Assembly: GCA_030710605.1 (NCBI GenBank)
Contig: CP092865.1
Location: 27,096,947-27,160,946, forward strand
DNA from: Cordylochernes scorpioides
Lineage: Eukaryota; Arthropoda; Arachnida; Pseudoscorpiones; Chernetidae
Length of the DNA: 64,000 nucleotides
Direction: 5' to 3'
The translations under genes and the position numbers were made by a program. This document shows, piece by piece, positions 41,760-52,214 of the stretch (the stretch's first letter is position 1; each line of letters begins with the position of its first letter). The notes under the pieces are model-generated. The model made no database searches, had not been told where the DNA came from, and saw only the letters and a list, made by a program, of their open reading frames with translations.

Positions 41760-41890
41760 TATATAAACTGGTAAAACTGCTAGGAGGGTTCGCTACTGAT
41801 GAGCCAGGCCCTCTTAATATTATTCTTCGCAGTGTGCGTGCGTACGTGCGTTCGTGTGTGTGTGTGTGTGCGCGTGTGTGTAAGAAGGCA
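41760..41890 (+). repeat. Family A fragment and (GT)n microsatellite
   Basis: 'GGTAAAACTGCTAGGAGGGT', 'CTACTGATGAGCCAGGCCCT' (41770-41816), then GT/CG-rich microsatellite 41830-41880. Confidence 0.7.
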
Positions 41891-42177
41891 GTAAAAAGGC
41901 GTTATATTTATAAACGAAAATTTTGTTCTACAAAATAGTTTCTCATTTCATTAAATTCCTATTATAAACATTAGTTATGATTTACCTATGATCTAATATG
42001 TAAAATAATTGATTTTCAGAAGATATTGAGGATTTAGAATCAACAGTAGAATTTTAGCAAACCAAACGCTAAATAGGGGTTCACTTTTAATGTATTTTAG
42101 TTGGGACTAATGTGAAAAACTTTCGGTAAAAATCGGAAGTCGTTAAATGAAAGCATCCTGGTATATATTATTTTTTG

Positions 42178-42478
42178 CTTATCCCTAGTGCACGTGATAC
42201 AGGTCATGATAATCATGGTGGGTAGAGGTAGGCGACTGCTTTTGCTGTAAGTACACCACATGTCTACAAAAGTGAAAAGCAATTCGACTTTGCACTTACA
42301 AATGTTCCAGAGCCCCGTTTGGATACTTGCACTAGTTGGTGGGCGGTTGGACTTTTGAGAGAATCAGTGGCCATTGGAGCATTTTTTTTTTTTATTAGAA
42401 AAAAAGTGCCCAATGCTGGAATCGAACACGGGTCGTAGCGGTCCAAAACCAACGGTTTAGACTATCCTTCCACCGACT
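42178..42478 (-). mobile_element. tRNA-derived SINE, full length
   Basis: On the minus strand: 'GTCGGTGGAAGGATAG', B-box-like GTGTTCGATTCC, spacer, body and end 'CACGTGCACTAGGGATAA'. Confidence 0.87.
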
Positions 42479-42654
42479 TTCCATATATTAATTTTAATTA
42501 AATGGAATACACTCTGACTTTCTCGATACTTAAGAATCATACGTGTCTATAATAGTTTCTAATTTTGATAACAGATGGCGCTCTAATGCATCATAATGAA
42601 AGAATAACTATTCTTTTTTAAAAGTATTTTTGGCTATATTACACACATAATACC

Positions 42655-42925
42655 CGTAATATAACTACCCGTTTCATGATTTTTCAGGATGCCTGAATGA
42701 CCCGTTTTTTTGGTCGTTGAGGTACAGCTTGCACCACGCTGATGAGGGCCAACAGCCCGAAACGCGTACGTGGTTAGCTTTTCTTGATTAATCAAGAATG
42801 GGTATTTGGTCAATTCTGGAATAATTAAAAATCAACGGATAGTTGATATTTATTCCGATAGATGGCGCAAGTCATCAGCAACTTTCAATTGCACGATAAG
42901 GAGATGCCTTTTTCTTAATATATAT
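42655..42925 (+). mobile_element. CCACG-family hammerhead element, best copy
   Basis: Same leader and body as 37.3 kb. The ribozyme at 42734-42773 has the classical core. Confidence 0.87.
42734..42773 (+). ncRNA. Hammerhead ribozyme motif, CCACG family (intact, CUGAUGA)
   Basis: Stem I CCACG 42734-42738 with CGTGG 42769-42773. CTGATGA 42739-42745. Stem II GGGC-CAACA-GCCC. GAAA 42759-42762. Helix III AC-GC-GT, then A42768. Confidence 0.88.
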
Positions 42926-42929
42926 ATAT

Positions 42930-43620
42930 ATGCATGCATTATCTATATATAGAATAGTGTCACAGAATAATTATTGTAAATACTCTGTTGTCAGTTTATC
43001 ACCATAAATATTTAGCTACGTCATTACTCCTTATCATGCTTGTAGATTATCACTTGTAAAATTATTATCACGTTTTGAATTCTATAGATTTTTTGTTAAT
43101 AAATTATTTTTATCTTAAACCTTTGGAATATTTGTCTTTTCTACCGTAACAATATTACTTTAATATTTAAAACATAAAAACGTTATTTTTATTATGAAAG
43201 CTGTCGTATATTGTAAGCAGAAGAGAGAAAACGCGGTTGTGCCCCAGTTGTCTTCTGTTTGAGATATCAACCAAACGACATTGTGCCCTGGACAATCTAA
43301 TCAGACGATGGTGACATTCTCTTCCTTATCACTTAGGCCTAGTAGATATGGCGGGAATTTGAGAGAAAAGCGGGAAAGATAAATAGTCAAATACATTTAT
43401 ATATTGGAAATTCTCTGTGTGTGTATACTTAAACACAATAAATGTGAATATAATTATAAAGTACATATATATATTATTAACTATATGTATATTTAAACAA
43501 GGTAATTGTGTAAATATACGAAACACAAATATATAAAATCTGTTATAAAGGCTTTCGAAAAATGAATAAATATACATAAATATACAAATTTATTTTTGAA
43601 AATAGAGAAATCCATAAATA
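42930..43620. other. No gene recognised
   Basis: AT-rich, including an AATAAA-like stretch near 43100. Nothing else. Confidence 0.45.
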
Positions 43621-43635
43621 AATCTTTAATTAAAA

Positions 43636-43820
43636 AGGCATATATTGGATCAAAATATCATTCATTTTACCAATATTTCAGTTAACTGAACGCCAACCTT
43701 TATCAAGGCATTATAACATATTAATATGTTATAATATCTTGATAAAGGTTGGCGTTCAGCCAACTGAAATATAGGTAAAATAAATGATATTTTGATCCAA
43801 TATATGCCTTTTTAATTAAA
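43636..43820. repeat. Palindromic repeat, ~85-bp arms
   Basis: 'AAAAAGGCATATATTGGATC' and its complement at the ends, and 'TTGATAAAGGTTGGCGTTCAG' and its mirror near the centre (ATTATAACATATTAATATGT). Relative of 26.0 kb. Confidence 0.85.
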
Positions 43821-43934
43821 TAAAAATTTATGTATTCAAATTTTAGAGCTCTAATACGTATTTTATTGAACCATTTTGCTTATATACCCGACGCTGTGGA
43901 GGCCTCTAGAATACCAGATATATAAGCAGACGAT

Positions 43935-44060
43935 ACAATATACACTGAATGGTGGATTAAATTGGTCAAATCGCTGCAGGCGTTCACACTACTGATGAGC
44001 CAGGCCCTCCCAATATTTTATTGCAGTAAAGACAGTAGAGAGGCTTTGTTTTAGTCGTGC
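43935..44060 (+). repeat. Decayed family A copy
   Basis: 'GGTGGATTAAATTGG', 'CACTACTGATGAGCCAGGCC' and 'ATTGCAGTAAAGACAGTAGA'. The GAAA changed. Confidence 0.75.
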
Positions 44061-44139
44061 TAAATGATTTCGTTTCTAAAAATAAATATTCAATAATTGT
44101 TTAAGCAAATCGATCTATTATTCATAGAAAATATTATCA

Positions 44140-44235
44140 ACAGCAACAAAAAGCTTTATTAAGACCTTTTAGTGTTATACAGATTCTCCAAGCAGAATTG
44201 TAGGATACACACAGGAAAAAAAGTAATAGTACTTT
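44140..44235 (-). repeat. LINE 3' tail
   Basis: 'CAACAGCAACAAAAAGCTTT' and 'TTATACAGATTCTCCAAGCA': same tail as 38.6 kb, reversed. Confidence 0.75.
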
Positions 44236-44479
44236 AATGGTAATATGATAGAAAATATTATCATAAAAGTTATGAGAGACTTTTTTTTTCTGTTGTTTTG
44301 TCATCTCTGGCTCAAAAGATAGTCAAAATTTGCTTTCTTGTGCAAGCTGCTAGTAAATAAAACTTTTTTTCTTTATTGTGACAACCAGCCAATCCTCTTT
44401 GCAACGCTATAATATATGGATAGAGGACGACCTAAAGGGTAGGTGGTATGGTAAAGAACAAATTTTGAATTCCATTTCA

Positions 44480-44522
44480 ACAACAGCAAAGTTTTTTATT
44501 AAGACATTTCGTATTACATCCA
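44480..44522 (-). repeat. LINE 3' tail, interrupted
   Basis: 'CAACAACAGCAAAGTTTTTT', continued at 45450-45490 after the insertion of the tRNA-headed composite. Confidence 0.7.
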
Positions 44523-44946
44523 CTGGTATAGGAGTATAAAACGACATTTGAAAATTATTAACAATACTTAAAATTATACCGCATAAGTTTCTTTTCTATG
44601 AAAAATCAATATTTATTTTAAAGAGAATTATTTACTATTTCTAACTTTTTTTGAATGAAGTATGAGAGGGTGAAAATATGAAGAGTAATGGCGAACGGGA
44701 AAAATAAAAGTGTCCAGGGGCGGGAATCGAACCCACAACGCCATTACTCTTCATATTTTCACCCTCTCATGCTTCATTCAAAAAAAGTTAGAAATAGTAA
44801 ATATTTCTCTTTAAAATAAATATTGATTTTTCATAGAAAAGAAACTTATGCGGTATAATTTTAAGTATTGTTTATAATCACACGCCGCAGTCCTTTATAA
44901 TGTATTATAAGTTACTTTAAGTATTATTTACGAAAGGAGAAATAAC

Positions 44947-45020
44947 GTCCAGGGTAGCCTAGTGGACATGGCACCTGCCCGGTAAGCAGAAGGTTGTGGG
45001 TTCGATTCCCGCCCCTGGAC
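44947..45020 (+). tRNA. tRNA-like unit 1 of composite (pseudo-tRNA)
   Basis: 74 nt: acceptor GTCCAGG/CCTGGAC, anticodon loop CCGGTAA (GGT, Thr-like, U33 replaced by C), T-arm GTGGG-TTCGATT-CCCGC intact, B box GGTTCGATTCC. The best-preserved copy. A minus-strand partial copy is at 44713-44740. Confidence 0.7.
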
Positions 45021-45281
45021 ACTTTTATTTTTCCCGTTCGCCATTACTCTTCATATTTTCACCCTCTCATACTTTATTCAAAAAAAGTTAGAAATAGTAA
45101 ATATTTCTCTTTAAAATAAATATTGATTTTTCATAGAAAAGAAACTTATGCGGTATAATTTTAAGTATTGTTTATAATCACACGCCGCAGTCCTTTATAA
45201 TTTGAAAATTATTCCGCATGTGTTTATTTTGAACGAAAAATCGAAATTTATTTTAAGGAGAAATAACGAACCGAAAAATAT

Positions 45282-45355
45282 GTCCAGGGTAGTCTAGTGG
45301 ACATGGCATCTGCCCGGTACGCGGAACACTGTGGGTTCGATTTCCATCCCTAGAC
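45282..45355 (+). tRNA. tRNA-like unit 2 of composite (decayed)
   Basis: Same layout, with loop CCGGTAC and changed acceptor and T-stem bases. Not a working tRNA. Confidence 0.65.
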
Positions 45356-45507
45356 ACTTTATTTTTCCGTTTATCATTACTCATCACAATTCATCCTTTC
45401 ATACTTCATCCCTAAGGTTAGAAATAATCGTTATTTCTGGTATAGGAGTCCAAGAGGGAAAAGTAATCAAAAATGGTAGAAAGTATTAAAAGTATAAACA
45501 AGAGCAA

Positions 45508-46377
45508 TCCCTATATATATAAAAGTCAGTGTATGTATGTATGTATGTATGTATGTGGGTATCTATGTCGGCTATACACGTCCACAATACGTAACTAATC
45601 TGACTGAAATTTTAACAGTATATAGAGTAGAATCTGGAAAAACTTATAGTGAAAATTTCAGGTCTCTATCCAGAATATTCTTCGAGTTATTTGCAAATTG
45701 CGTTGCAAATTTGCCTTTTCGCTCGCAAGCAGCGCCTCTAGCGGTGAAGATGGGAGTTAGGTAATATCAGCTGACCTAATGTACATGTAAAACGTGTTTT
45801 AACAGGACATAGAGAAAAATCTGGAAGAGATATTTTTCGCATTTTTAGGCAATAAAAATTGAAATTGACAGGTTCTGGGCATTAAAAGTTGTTTTTTAGT
45901 CAGAAAATGATGATGACAATATTGCTGTATTATGTTTGATTATCAGATACAAAATTATATCGGGAAAAATTCCAAAAAGCAGAGACCACGGGTGAAACAA
46001 GTTCATTTTTTTGTACGCAGGAACAAAATTCTAACAGAAAAACATTCATTCGAGCAGAAAACAAAAGCCAGATCATCTTTCTATAAAAATATCGCTTCTC
46101 AGACACAAAGTTTAGAGCGGGACGTTTCACAAGAGTGACATCCACGGATCCAATTTATAATTGTAACGAATAGTATTTAAAAAAAAAATAATATGATTTT
46201 CAAATATCCTTGTGAAAATTTACATTTTTATTTTTATATTTTAAAAACACAAAGTTTGGAGCGGGACGTTTCACAAAAGTGACATCCACGGTGCCAATTT
46301 ATAATTGTAACGAATAGTATTTGAATGAAAACATTTAATCGGGTAAAACCCGGGCGTTGCCCGGGTCATTCGGCTAG
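45508..46377 (+). mobile_element. Non-autonomous Helitron, complete (870 bp)
   Basis: Starts TC (45508) after A and ends CTAG (46374-46377) before T, i.e. an A^T insertion without target duplication. The 3' GC hairpin (ACCCGGGCGTTGCCCGGGT) stands 8 nt before CTAG. Starts 'TCCCTATATATATAAAAGTC' followed by (ATGT)n. An internal ~145-bp duplication repeats 'GCGGGACGTTTCACAA' and 'TTATAATTGTAACGAATAGT'. No Rep/helicase coding. Confidence 0.85.
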
Positions 46378-46499
46378 TCAACTATATACAATACTGGTGG
46401 ATGGGTATAACAGACAGCGTGTTGTTTCAATCATCTTAGTTTTATTTTCTAACAATATTCTCAGTTTCTGCCGAACTGATAGAACAAGTAAACAACGTT

Positions 46500-46870
46500 C
46501 TAATTGGAAATTAAATCATTTAAGCATGAATGTTTCTTTTAAATATAAAATAAACTTCTACTGTCCTTACTGCGATTAAAAAATATTGGAAGGACTTTTC
46601 TCATCATTTCTAAAATTCCACTCTTCACTGTAGCATATATAAGCAGAATCGTCCAATACAGTATTAGAGCTCAAAGAAGTGCGGTCTGGTAGATTAAATT
46701 GGTGAAACCGCTGGGAGGGTTCACCACTGATGAGTCAAGCCCTCCCAATATTTTTACATCGTAGTAAGGAGAGTAGAAGTTTGTTTTATGTGTAAAATTA
46801 GCATTCGTGCTTTATTGTTTTCATTTCCTAAATACAGATGGCGCGTTATTGCTTTATACTTAGCGTTCCC
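46500..46870 (+). mobile_element. Family A1 element with near-intact reordered hammerhead
   Basis: Left arm 'TACTGTCCTTACTGCGATTA', right arm 'AGTAAGGAGAGTAGAAGTTT', end 'CAGATGGCGCGTTATTGCTT'. Ribozyme region 46681-46748: GCGGT/ACCGC, C, TGGTAGA, TTGGT, GAAA, TTCACCA, CTGATGA, GTCAA. Helix II has two G-U pairs in place of G-C. Confidence 0.82.
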
Positions 46871-46989
46871 ATTGGTCAACGACTCAGAGAGAAGCTTGTA
46901 TGTCTTCTACCTGTTTCAGTGATAGGGATAAATGAGGCATTTTGTCTTTCTTCCCTAAGTCTGGAACAATGAAGAACACTATATATAGG

Positions 46990-47130
46990 ATATACCCTCT
47001 CTTGTTATAAACATGATGCTATACCGCGCCATCTGTTATCGTAAATTTGAACTATTTATGACACACGTATGAGTCTTTTAAATAAAATTATTTATTTATC
47101 ATTGCCGCGTGAGGGAAGTAGAAAATTGTT
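46990..47130. repeat. Family A2 fragment
   Basis: 'GATGCTATACCGCGCCATCT' and 'GTGAGGGAAGTAGAAAATTG'. Confidence 0.65.
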
Positions 47131-47224
47131 TTATTTTCAAAAATCGTACTCTTTCTTGTATTTTATCTCAATATAACTCACTTTTTTATCTCATGGGTAA
47201 GATTACACCAGGTCATTATAAGGT

Positions 47225-47460
47225 TAAAATCAATAATTTTTTCTGCTATAGTTTTGGGATTCTTGTATAGGTCTTAGCTCTAATACAGTCCAGGATATGT
47301 GCTGGAGTTGCAGTGGAGTTGGAGCATTTTGAACAGACAGGAAAAACTTTTTTTTCTCCGTCAATGAACATAATGGGTCTAGTATGTCCTGTATTTAATC
47401 TTGAAATTTTTGTGGCTTCGTTTCTAGAAAGCTGTGATTGAGTCTCCAGGTCTTACATAC
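47225..47460 (-). pseudogene. LINE ORF2 C-terminal fragment
   Basis: The minus strand reads LSRNEATKISRLNTGHTRPI, then CSKCSNSTATPAHILDC, a CX2CX8HX4C zinc motif seen at the end of many LINE ORF2 proteins. One frameshift near 47340. Confidence 0.75.
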
Positions 47461-47784
47461 CAGTGGTGGGCCACACTATTGATCCTTTCTTTGGATATAT
47501 CTCTATTATGTTGTATCCATCTATATTGTCTATGTTTACAGGATAACTGCTGACTTTGACTCGCATTTTAAATTACATTACTTTATTCCAATATTCATAT
47601 TCTGCGAATATAATGATAAACATTGAGATACAATATCATATTGAATTTATACAAAGTTTATATATACAAGCGTTATGATAGAGCGATTGTTATATTTTTA
47701 AATAGAAGGATAAATTTTACAAGCTACACTATATATGGTTACACATTATTTTATTAAAAATAGTACAAAAGTGATTTTTACTTG

Positions 47785-47955
47785 GATCAGGTGGATAAAT
47801 TAAGAAAAAGGACATTTCCTGATCGTACAACTAAAATCTGGAATGATTAAAAATCAACGATTAGTTGATATTTATTCCGATAGATGACGCAAGCCATCAG
47901 CAACTTTTAGTTGCACGATTAGGAGATGTCCTTTTTCTCACATTCATTTATATAA
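47785..47955. mobile_element. Short CCACG-family TIR element without ribozyme
   Basis: 'AAGAAAAAGGACATTTCCTG' and 'AGGAGATGTCCTTTTTCTCA' are inverted ends. The body 'TTAGTTGATATTTATTCCGA' is shared. Confidence 0.8.
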
Positions 47956-47968
47956 TTCTTTATAAATA

Positions 47969-48308
47969 TGTGGCGACCGCACTTTGCTTCAGCGAACTGG
48001 GACAAAGCTTCAAAACACATACAGGCAGAAAAATGGCGGCCCCACTATGCCTCGGCTAGCACGTGTTTGGAGAGCACTTCACTACGCATGCGCGGGCGTC
48101 ATCCGGAACTTTCTAGCGGCTGGCGCTGCCGACACTTGATCTGGCACTCACGCGGTAAACAACAAGGCTAGAGCCGACGGCCGTTACTTCAACCGTTGCT
48201 TCTTTTCTCTTTATAATTTCTTGCTTTAAATAAATTAATTTTAATTATAATTTTATCAGCAGCCTTTCCACAAGCCACACCAACACTTCACGCAACAACC
48301 ATCCTACA
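47969..48308 (+). mobile_element. Probable solo LTR with promoter-like CpG core
   Basis: Starts TGTGG, ends CCTACA, flanked by AATA on both sides. Contains AAATGGCGGC (YY1-like, 48031-48040) and TACGCATGCGCGG (NRF-1-like, 48083-48095). AATAAA-like sequence near 48230 could be the poly(A) signal. A host promoter is the alternative. Confidence 0.65.
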
Positions 48309-48309
48309 A

Positions 48310-48970
48310 ATATATTTATAAAATCTATTACTTTTGTTGGCTTTCGGAGTTTATGCAGGATTTGATAGAGAGCTTAAATAAATTATAATTTTGATGATTG
48401 GATTTTTCATATTTGTCAATTATTTTATTCCCCTTATATCTCTGTAATGTAGTAAGAAAAGTATCCAGAAATATTGGTTAGGAGCCTTATTCTCCAACAT
48501 GGGTAAAAATGCCATCCGTCAGGTTTTGTTGAAGTTTTGAATATTTATTTACATATTATTTCTGTATTTATATTACCTACATATTTGCCTGTAAATGTAT
48601 ATGTTAAAATCTAATAACTTAAAGCGTGTTTTGATTTCATTACGATTTTTGTAAGATTTCCCTGTGTCCACAAATAGCTGCAAAATGTCTAAGTCCAGTT
48701 TGGTTACTTGTACTTATTAATGAAGTTGCACGTGTGTAAGTTGATTTGTTAGAGATGTGTTTTCTGTGGGTGTATGTATTAAACTCTCAGTCAACGCACA
48801 GATCTTTCTCAGTGCTCTTTCTCTATTTTAATCCTGAATTGTGTCTCAAGATAACATCTTAAAATAATATTATAAAGTATTGAATAACAAACATTGCATA
48901 CGACAACCCACACAAGCTCAAATTTCGTCGTGTATATTTACATAAGAGCTATGCACATTACAAAGTTACT
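48310..48970. other. No gene recognised
   Basis: AT-rich and featureless to me. Confidence 0.45.
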
Positions 48971-48975
48971 CACGG

Positions 48976-49290
48976 GGGTAGATGGAAGGATGGTCCGTTG
49001 GATTTCGACCGCTACGACCCGGGTTCGATTCCCGCGTTGTGCACTTTTTTCTGATTTACAAAAAAAAAAAAAAAAAAAAAAAAGAAAATGCTCCAATGGC
49101 CCCCGATTCTTGCAAAAGTTCAACCCAACCAGCAAGTGCAAGTAACAAAACAGGGTTCTGGCACATTTGTAAGTGCAAAGTCGAACTGCTTTTCACATGT
49201 GTAGACATGTGGTGCACTTACAGTAAAAGCAGTCGCCTACCTCTACCCACCATGATTATCATGGCCTGTATCACGTGTACTAGGGATAAG
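48976..49290 (+). mobile_element. tRNA-derived SINE, full length
   Basis: 'GGTAGATGGAAGGATGGTCC', B box GGTTCGATTCCCGC, A26 tract, 'ATGCTCCAATGGCCCCCGA', end 'CACGTGTACTAGGGATAA'. Confidence 0.88.
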
Positions 49291-49609
49291 TAAGAAAGAA
49301 GAAGAAGACATAGATATTCTTTAAAACAATATATGTCATGTCTGTATTTATATTTCAATATTATAACACACAAACATTTTATTTGTTTGCAGGTGAAGGA
49401 ATGAATTTGATTAAAAGAAAAGAACAGAAAAAAGAAAATGGTAAGTATGCGTTTAATTTTATTTTAGATGAATTAATCCAAATACTGAATGCCTCCTCTA
49501 AGGTAATCAATCCATTGTCATAGTCTGGTGGTAGGACATCGCCTTGGTCCACGCACAATATGGTGTGTCTGGTCTTATTTTTAAAAATATTTCTTATTTA
49601 CACCTATTA

Positions 49610-49850
49610 TGATGCATTAGCGAGCCTTCTGTCTAGCATCAATATCATTATAAAAGAAAAACCGAAAAATATAATGTAACAGCAGTATGGTAGATTAAAC
49701 TGGCGAAACCGCTGGGAGGGTTCACCACTGATGAGCCAGGCCCTCCCATTAATTTTCCATTGCAGTAAGGGCAGTAGATATTGTTTAATTTTCTAAAGAA
49801 TCATACGCGTCTATAATAGTTTCGAATTTACACCTATATAATCAAATAAG
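49610..49850 (+). mobile_element. Family A2 element with reordered hammerhead
   Basis: Left end 'GATGCATTAGCGAGCCTTCT'. The ribozyme region 49681-49747 has AGCAGT/ACCGCT (one mismatch), A, TGGTAGA, CTGGC/GCCAG, GAAA, TTCACCA, CTGATGA. The right arm ends 'CTATAATAGTTTCGAATTT'. Confidence 0.83.
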
Positions 49851-49924
49851 GTTTTCTTTATTGATATTTGAAATTTTTTCTCATATATGGTTATTTAGGA
49901 AAAATTGTAACAAAAAATTGAATT

Positions 49925-50095
49925 TTGTAAATTTGATAGATTTGATAACCCCTCTCGTAAAATATTATAAAATCGAAGCCACTCCTGTACTGATGAGGGC
50001 CATAGCCTGAAACAATGGTATATACGAGTATGTGGTTGTTGGTTTTGTTCGAATGGTGTTGTGTGTTTAGTTTTTTATTATTATCATTTTTCATA
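49925..50095 (+). repeat. CCTGTA-family hammerhead element
   Basis: CCTGTA, CTGATGA (49990-49996), GGGC-CATA-GCCT, GAAA (50009-50012), AATGG, TA. The downstream stem I strand is disturbed (TATACGAG instead of TACAGG). Confidence 0.75.
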
Positions 50096-50359
50096 AATTC
50101 TTTCTAACATGTTAGGTGCCTTTTGTACACTTATCTAGTCGTATTTGCATACTCCTTCTCTATAAAGTGACAATATAATAACTAGCTTTATCTTCAATAT
50201 GAATTTCCCTCACAATGGCGTGTACTCCTCCTTCTTCAATATTACAATATGCAAATATAAATCCTGACAAATGCGTCAGCATCAAATATACAACAACAAA
50301 TATTTTATTGGGGACCTATGTTCTACATAGGATTCGTCCTGGTGCATTATTGCTTAGAA

Positions 50360-50520
50360 TATTTGAGTATATACAGCAAATGGAAACGTTAAGATGCGAA
50401 TGTTTCTTATACAAATCAATCAAACCTCTACTGTCCTTACTGCGATGAAAAAACATATTGGGAATAAGTAAAAGAAACATTCACGTCTTAATGACGGCAC
50501 GTGATAGCTTTATAATAATT
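50360..50520. repeat. Family A1 fragment
   Basis: 'TACTGTCCTTACTGCGATGA' and 'AAAGAAACATTCACGTCTTA', ribozyme deleted. Confidence 0.7.
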
Positions 50521-50534
50521 TGAGTATATATATA

Positions 50535-50814
50535 TTGGGTTGTAAAGAAATTCGTTCGGTTTTATTCGACAATCATATTTAGACAAAAAACATTTATTAT
50601 AACAATTAATTAATCAATTATGTATTCTCCGTTATTATTTACGACCTCCTCCCAACGTTCGACTAGTTTGTTGATGTCGTTCCACCAAAAATCGCCCGGT
50701 CTGGTGTTGAAGAAGTTGTTGAAACAAAGGGATACAAAAATCGCCCGGTCTGGTGTCGAAGAAGTTGTTGAAACAAAGGGATACAAAACCGAACGAACTT
50801 TCTTTACAACCCAA
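50535..50814 (-). mobile_element. mariner deletion derivative (280 bp), TA target
   Basis: 'TTGGGTTGTAAAGAAATTCG' and 'CGAACTTTCTTTACAACCCAA' are inverted ends inside TA dinucleotides. The minus strand encodes the transposase C-terminus FWWNDINKLVERWEEVVNNN...D then stop. A 49-bp segment ('AAATCGCCCGGTCTGGTGT') is tandemly duplicated. The catalytic region is deleted. Confidence 0.88.
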
Positions 50815-51490
50815 TACATAAAAGAATTCAGGATTCCAAATAGATAGTTTCCCTTGACAATGGTTACTGAGAATGACCGAAACGTAGAGTTTAATATAAA
50901 ATAATTTAGGTTAAAGTGACAATTCTCTATATTTAGTTCTTAGTTACAGAGGGGGAGAGGTCTACATCTTACTAACGTGCCAGACGACAGTCAAAAACCT
51001 AATTTTACCTTCTCGCGTGTCACACGTCACTACTTGCCATGTTTGCCATCCTGCTGAATACAAATTAAGTAAGTGTTATTCTATGAAAAATGGTTTGATT
51101 TTTCAGAATACAATAATTGGTCAAACTTTGTTTAGAAAGTTTTTTTATGATATTCTTTTTATATGTTTTAATTTATTTTAAATCTTTCTATCATACAGTT
51201 AATTCGCTCCATTTAAAACCTTACCATTGGTCCCAAAATAACGGTTTTAAATTTGATTTTGTTTTAAAATGGTATTTTAATTGCATTCTCACTTCAATCA
51301 TAGCCAATAATATGTTACTACAGTGTTCGATTTGGGACTAAATAGTTTTATAAAAATATATTTGTATATCTTACATTCTAAATCCTTAATTAAATCCCTT
51401 CCCCATTGAATGCTCCCTTAGGCCTTCCTTTGAAATCTCGCTAATTTCTTTTTTTATTTCTTTATCAAGATATGCTATTTGGAGACATTT
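50815..51490. other. No gene recognised
   Basis: AT-rich. The frame at 51117-51341 shows no motif. Confidence 0.45.
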
Positions 51491-51499
51491 TGGTCTTAA

Positions 51500-51640
51500 A
51501 AATGCTGAGCCAGGGGCCCTCCCATTAATTTTTGCATTGCAGTAAGGACAGTATAAATTGTTTATTTTGAAAAAGAATCATACGCGTCTATAATAGTTTC
51601 CAATTTTGATAGCAGATGGCGCGCTAATTCATCATAATTA
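51500..51640 (+). repeat. Family A2 right half
   Basis: 'GCTGAGCCAGGGGCCCTCCC', 'GCATTGCAGTAAGGACAGTA', end 'AGATGGCGCGCTAATTCATC'. The ribozyme 5' part is lost. Confidence 0.75.
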
Positions 51641-52029
51641 AAATTGTGTGTGTTTAATTAGGGATTTTGCATATTTAAATCTGGTTTGATACGTTCTCGA
51701 GTAGTGTACGCACAAAATTGAAGATAGGGCCTCTGTCCTAAATGTGGGGTTAAATCTGATACACCGACTCTGTAATATTTCACATTGCTGTGACAAATGT
51801 ACGTCGCCTTAATAACCTACATACTGTGTCGTTCATTTTATTGCCATATGAATTCACGTCCCTTGCTCCTTCCAAACTTGAACTTGAAATGTTTTTTTTT
51901 TTATAGAGTTATTTGATTTTGAAAAGTTTTAAATTAAATTTCTCTCCAACTGGTTAGGGGCACTTCCTTATCTCATATCTACGTCGCATGTGAGAAGTCG
52001 TCATGTTTTCTATCTCTTTATTTCTCCTC

Positions 52030-52200
52030 AATCAGCCATAGGTTGGTGGCTAGCCTGGCCTCTTAGATCTTCCTTTCTATGGCTAGTCTTTTGGTGGTAT
52101 CATGGTATCTTACACCGAAATTGTCCATGAATATCATTCTCGGCCTTCACGGTATTTATACATCCCTCCAGTAATACCTTTATTCACTCCGAGTGTCGGA
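52030..52200 (-). pseudogene. Possible LINE 3' remnant
   Basis: Same repeat as 27240-27560 ('TTTCTATGGCTA', 'CATAGGTTGGTGGCTA'). Weak. Confidence 0.35.
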
Positions 52201-52214
52201 TTACATAGTAACAA

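Larger units (their letters stand above)
44523..45449 (+). mobile_element. tRNA-headed composite retroelement, 13-bp target duplication
   Basis: CTGGTATAGGAGT lies at 44523-44535 and 45437-45449, so everything between arrived as one unit. Contents: inverted tail plus a partial tRNA-like end (44536-44740), direct tail, tRNA-like unit 44947-45020, direct tail, second tRNA-like unit 45282-45355, truncated tail. Consecutive tRNA heads are 335 bp apart, i.e. a head-to-tail dimer after an inverted piece. Confidence 0.88.
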
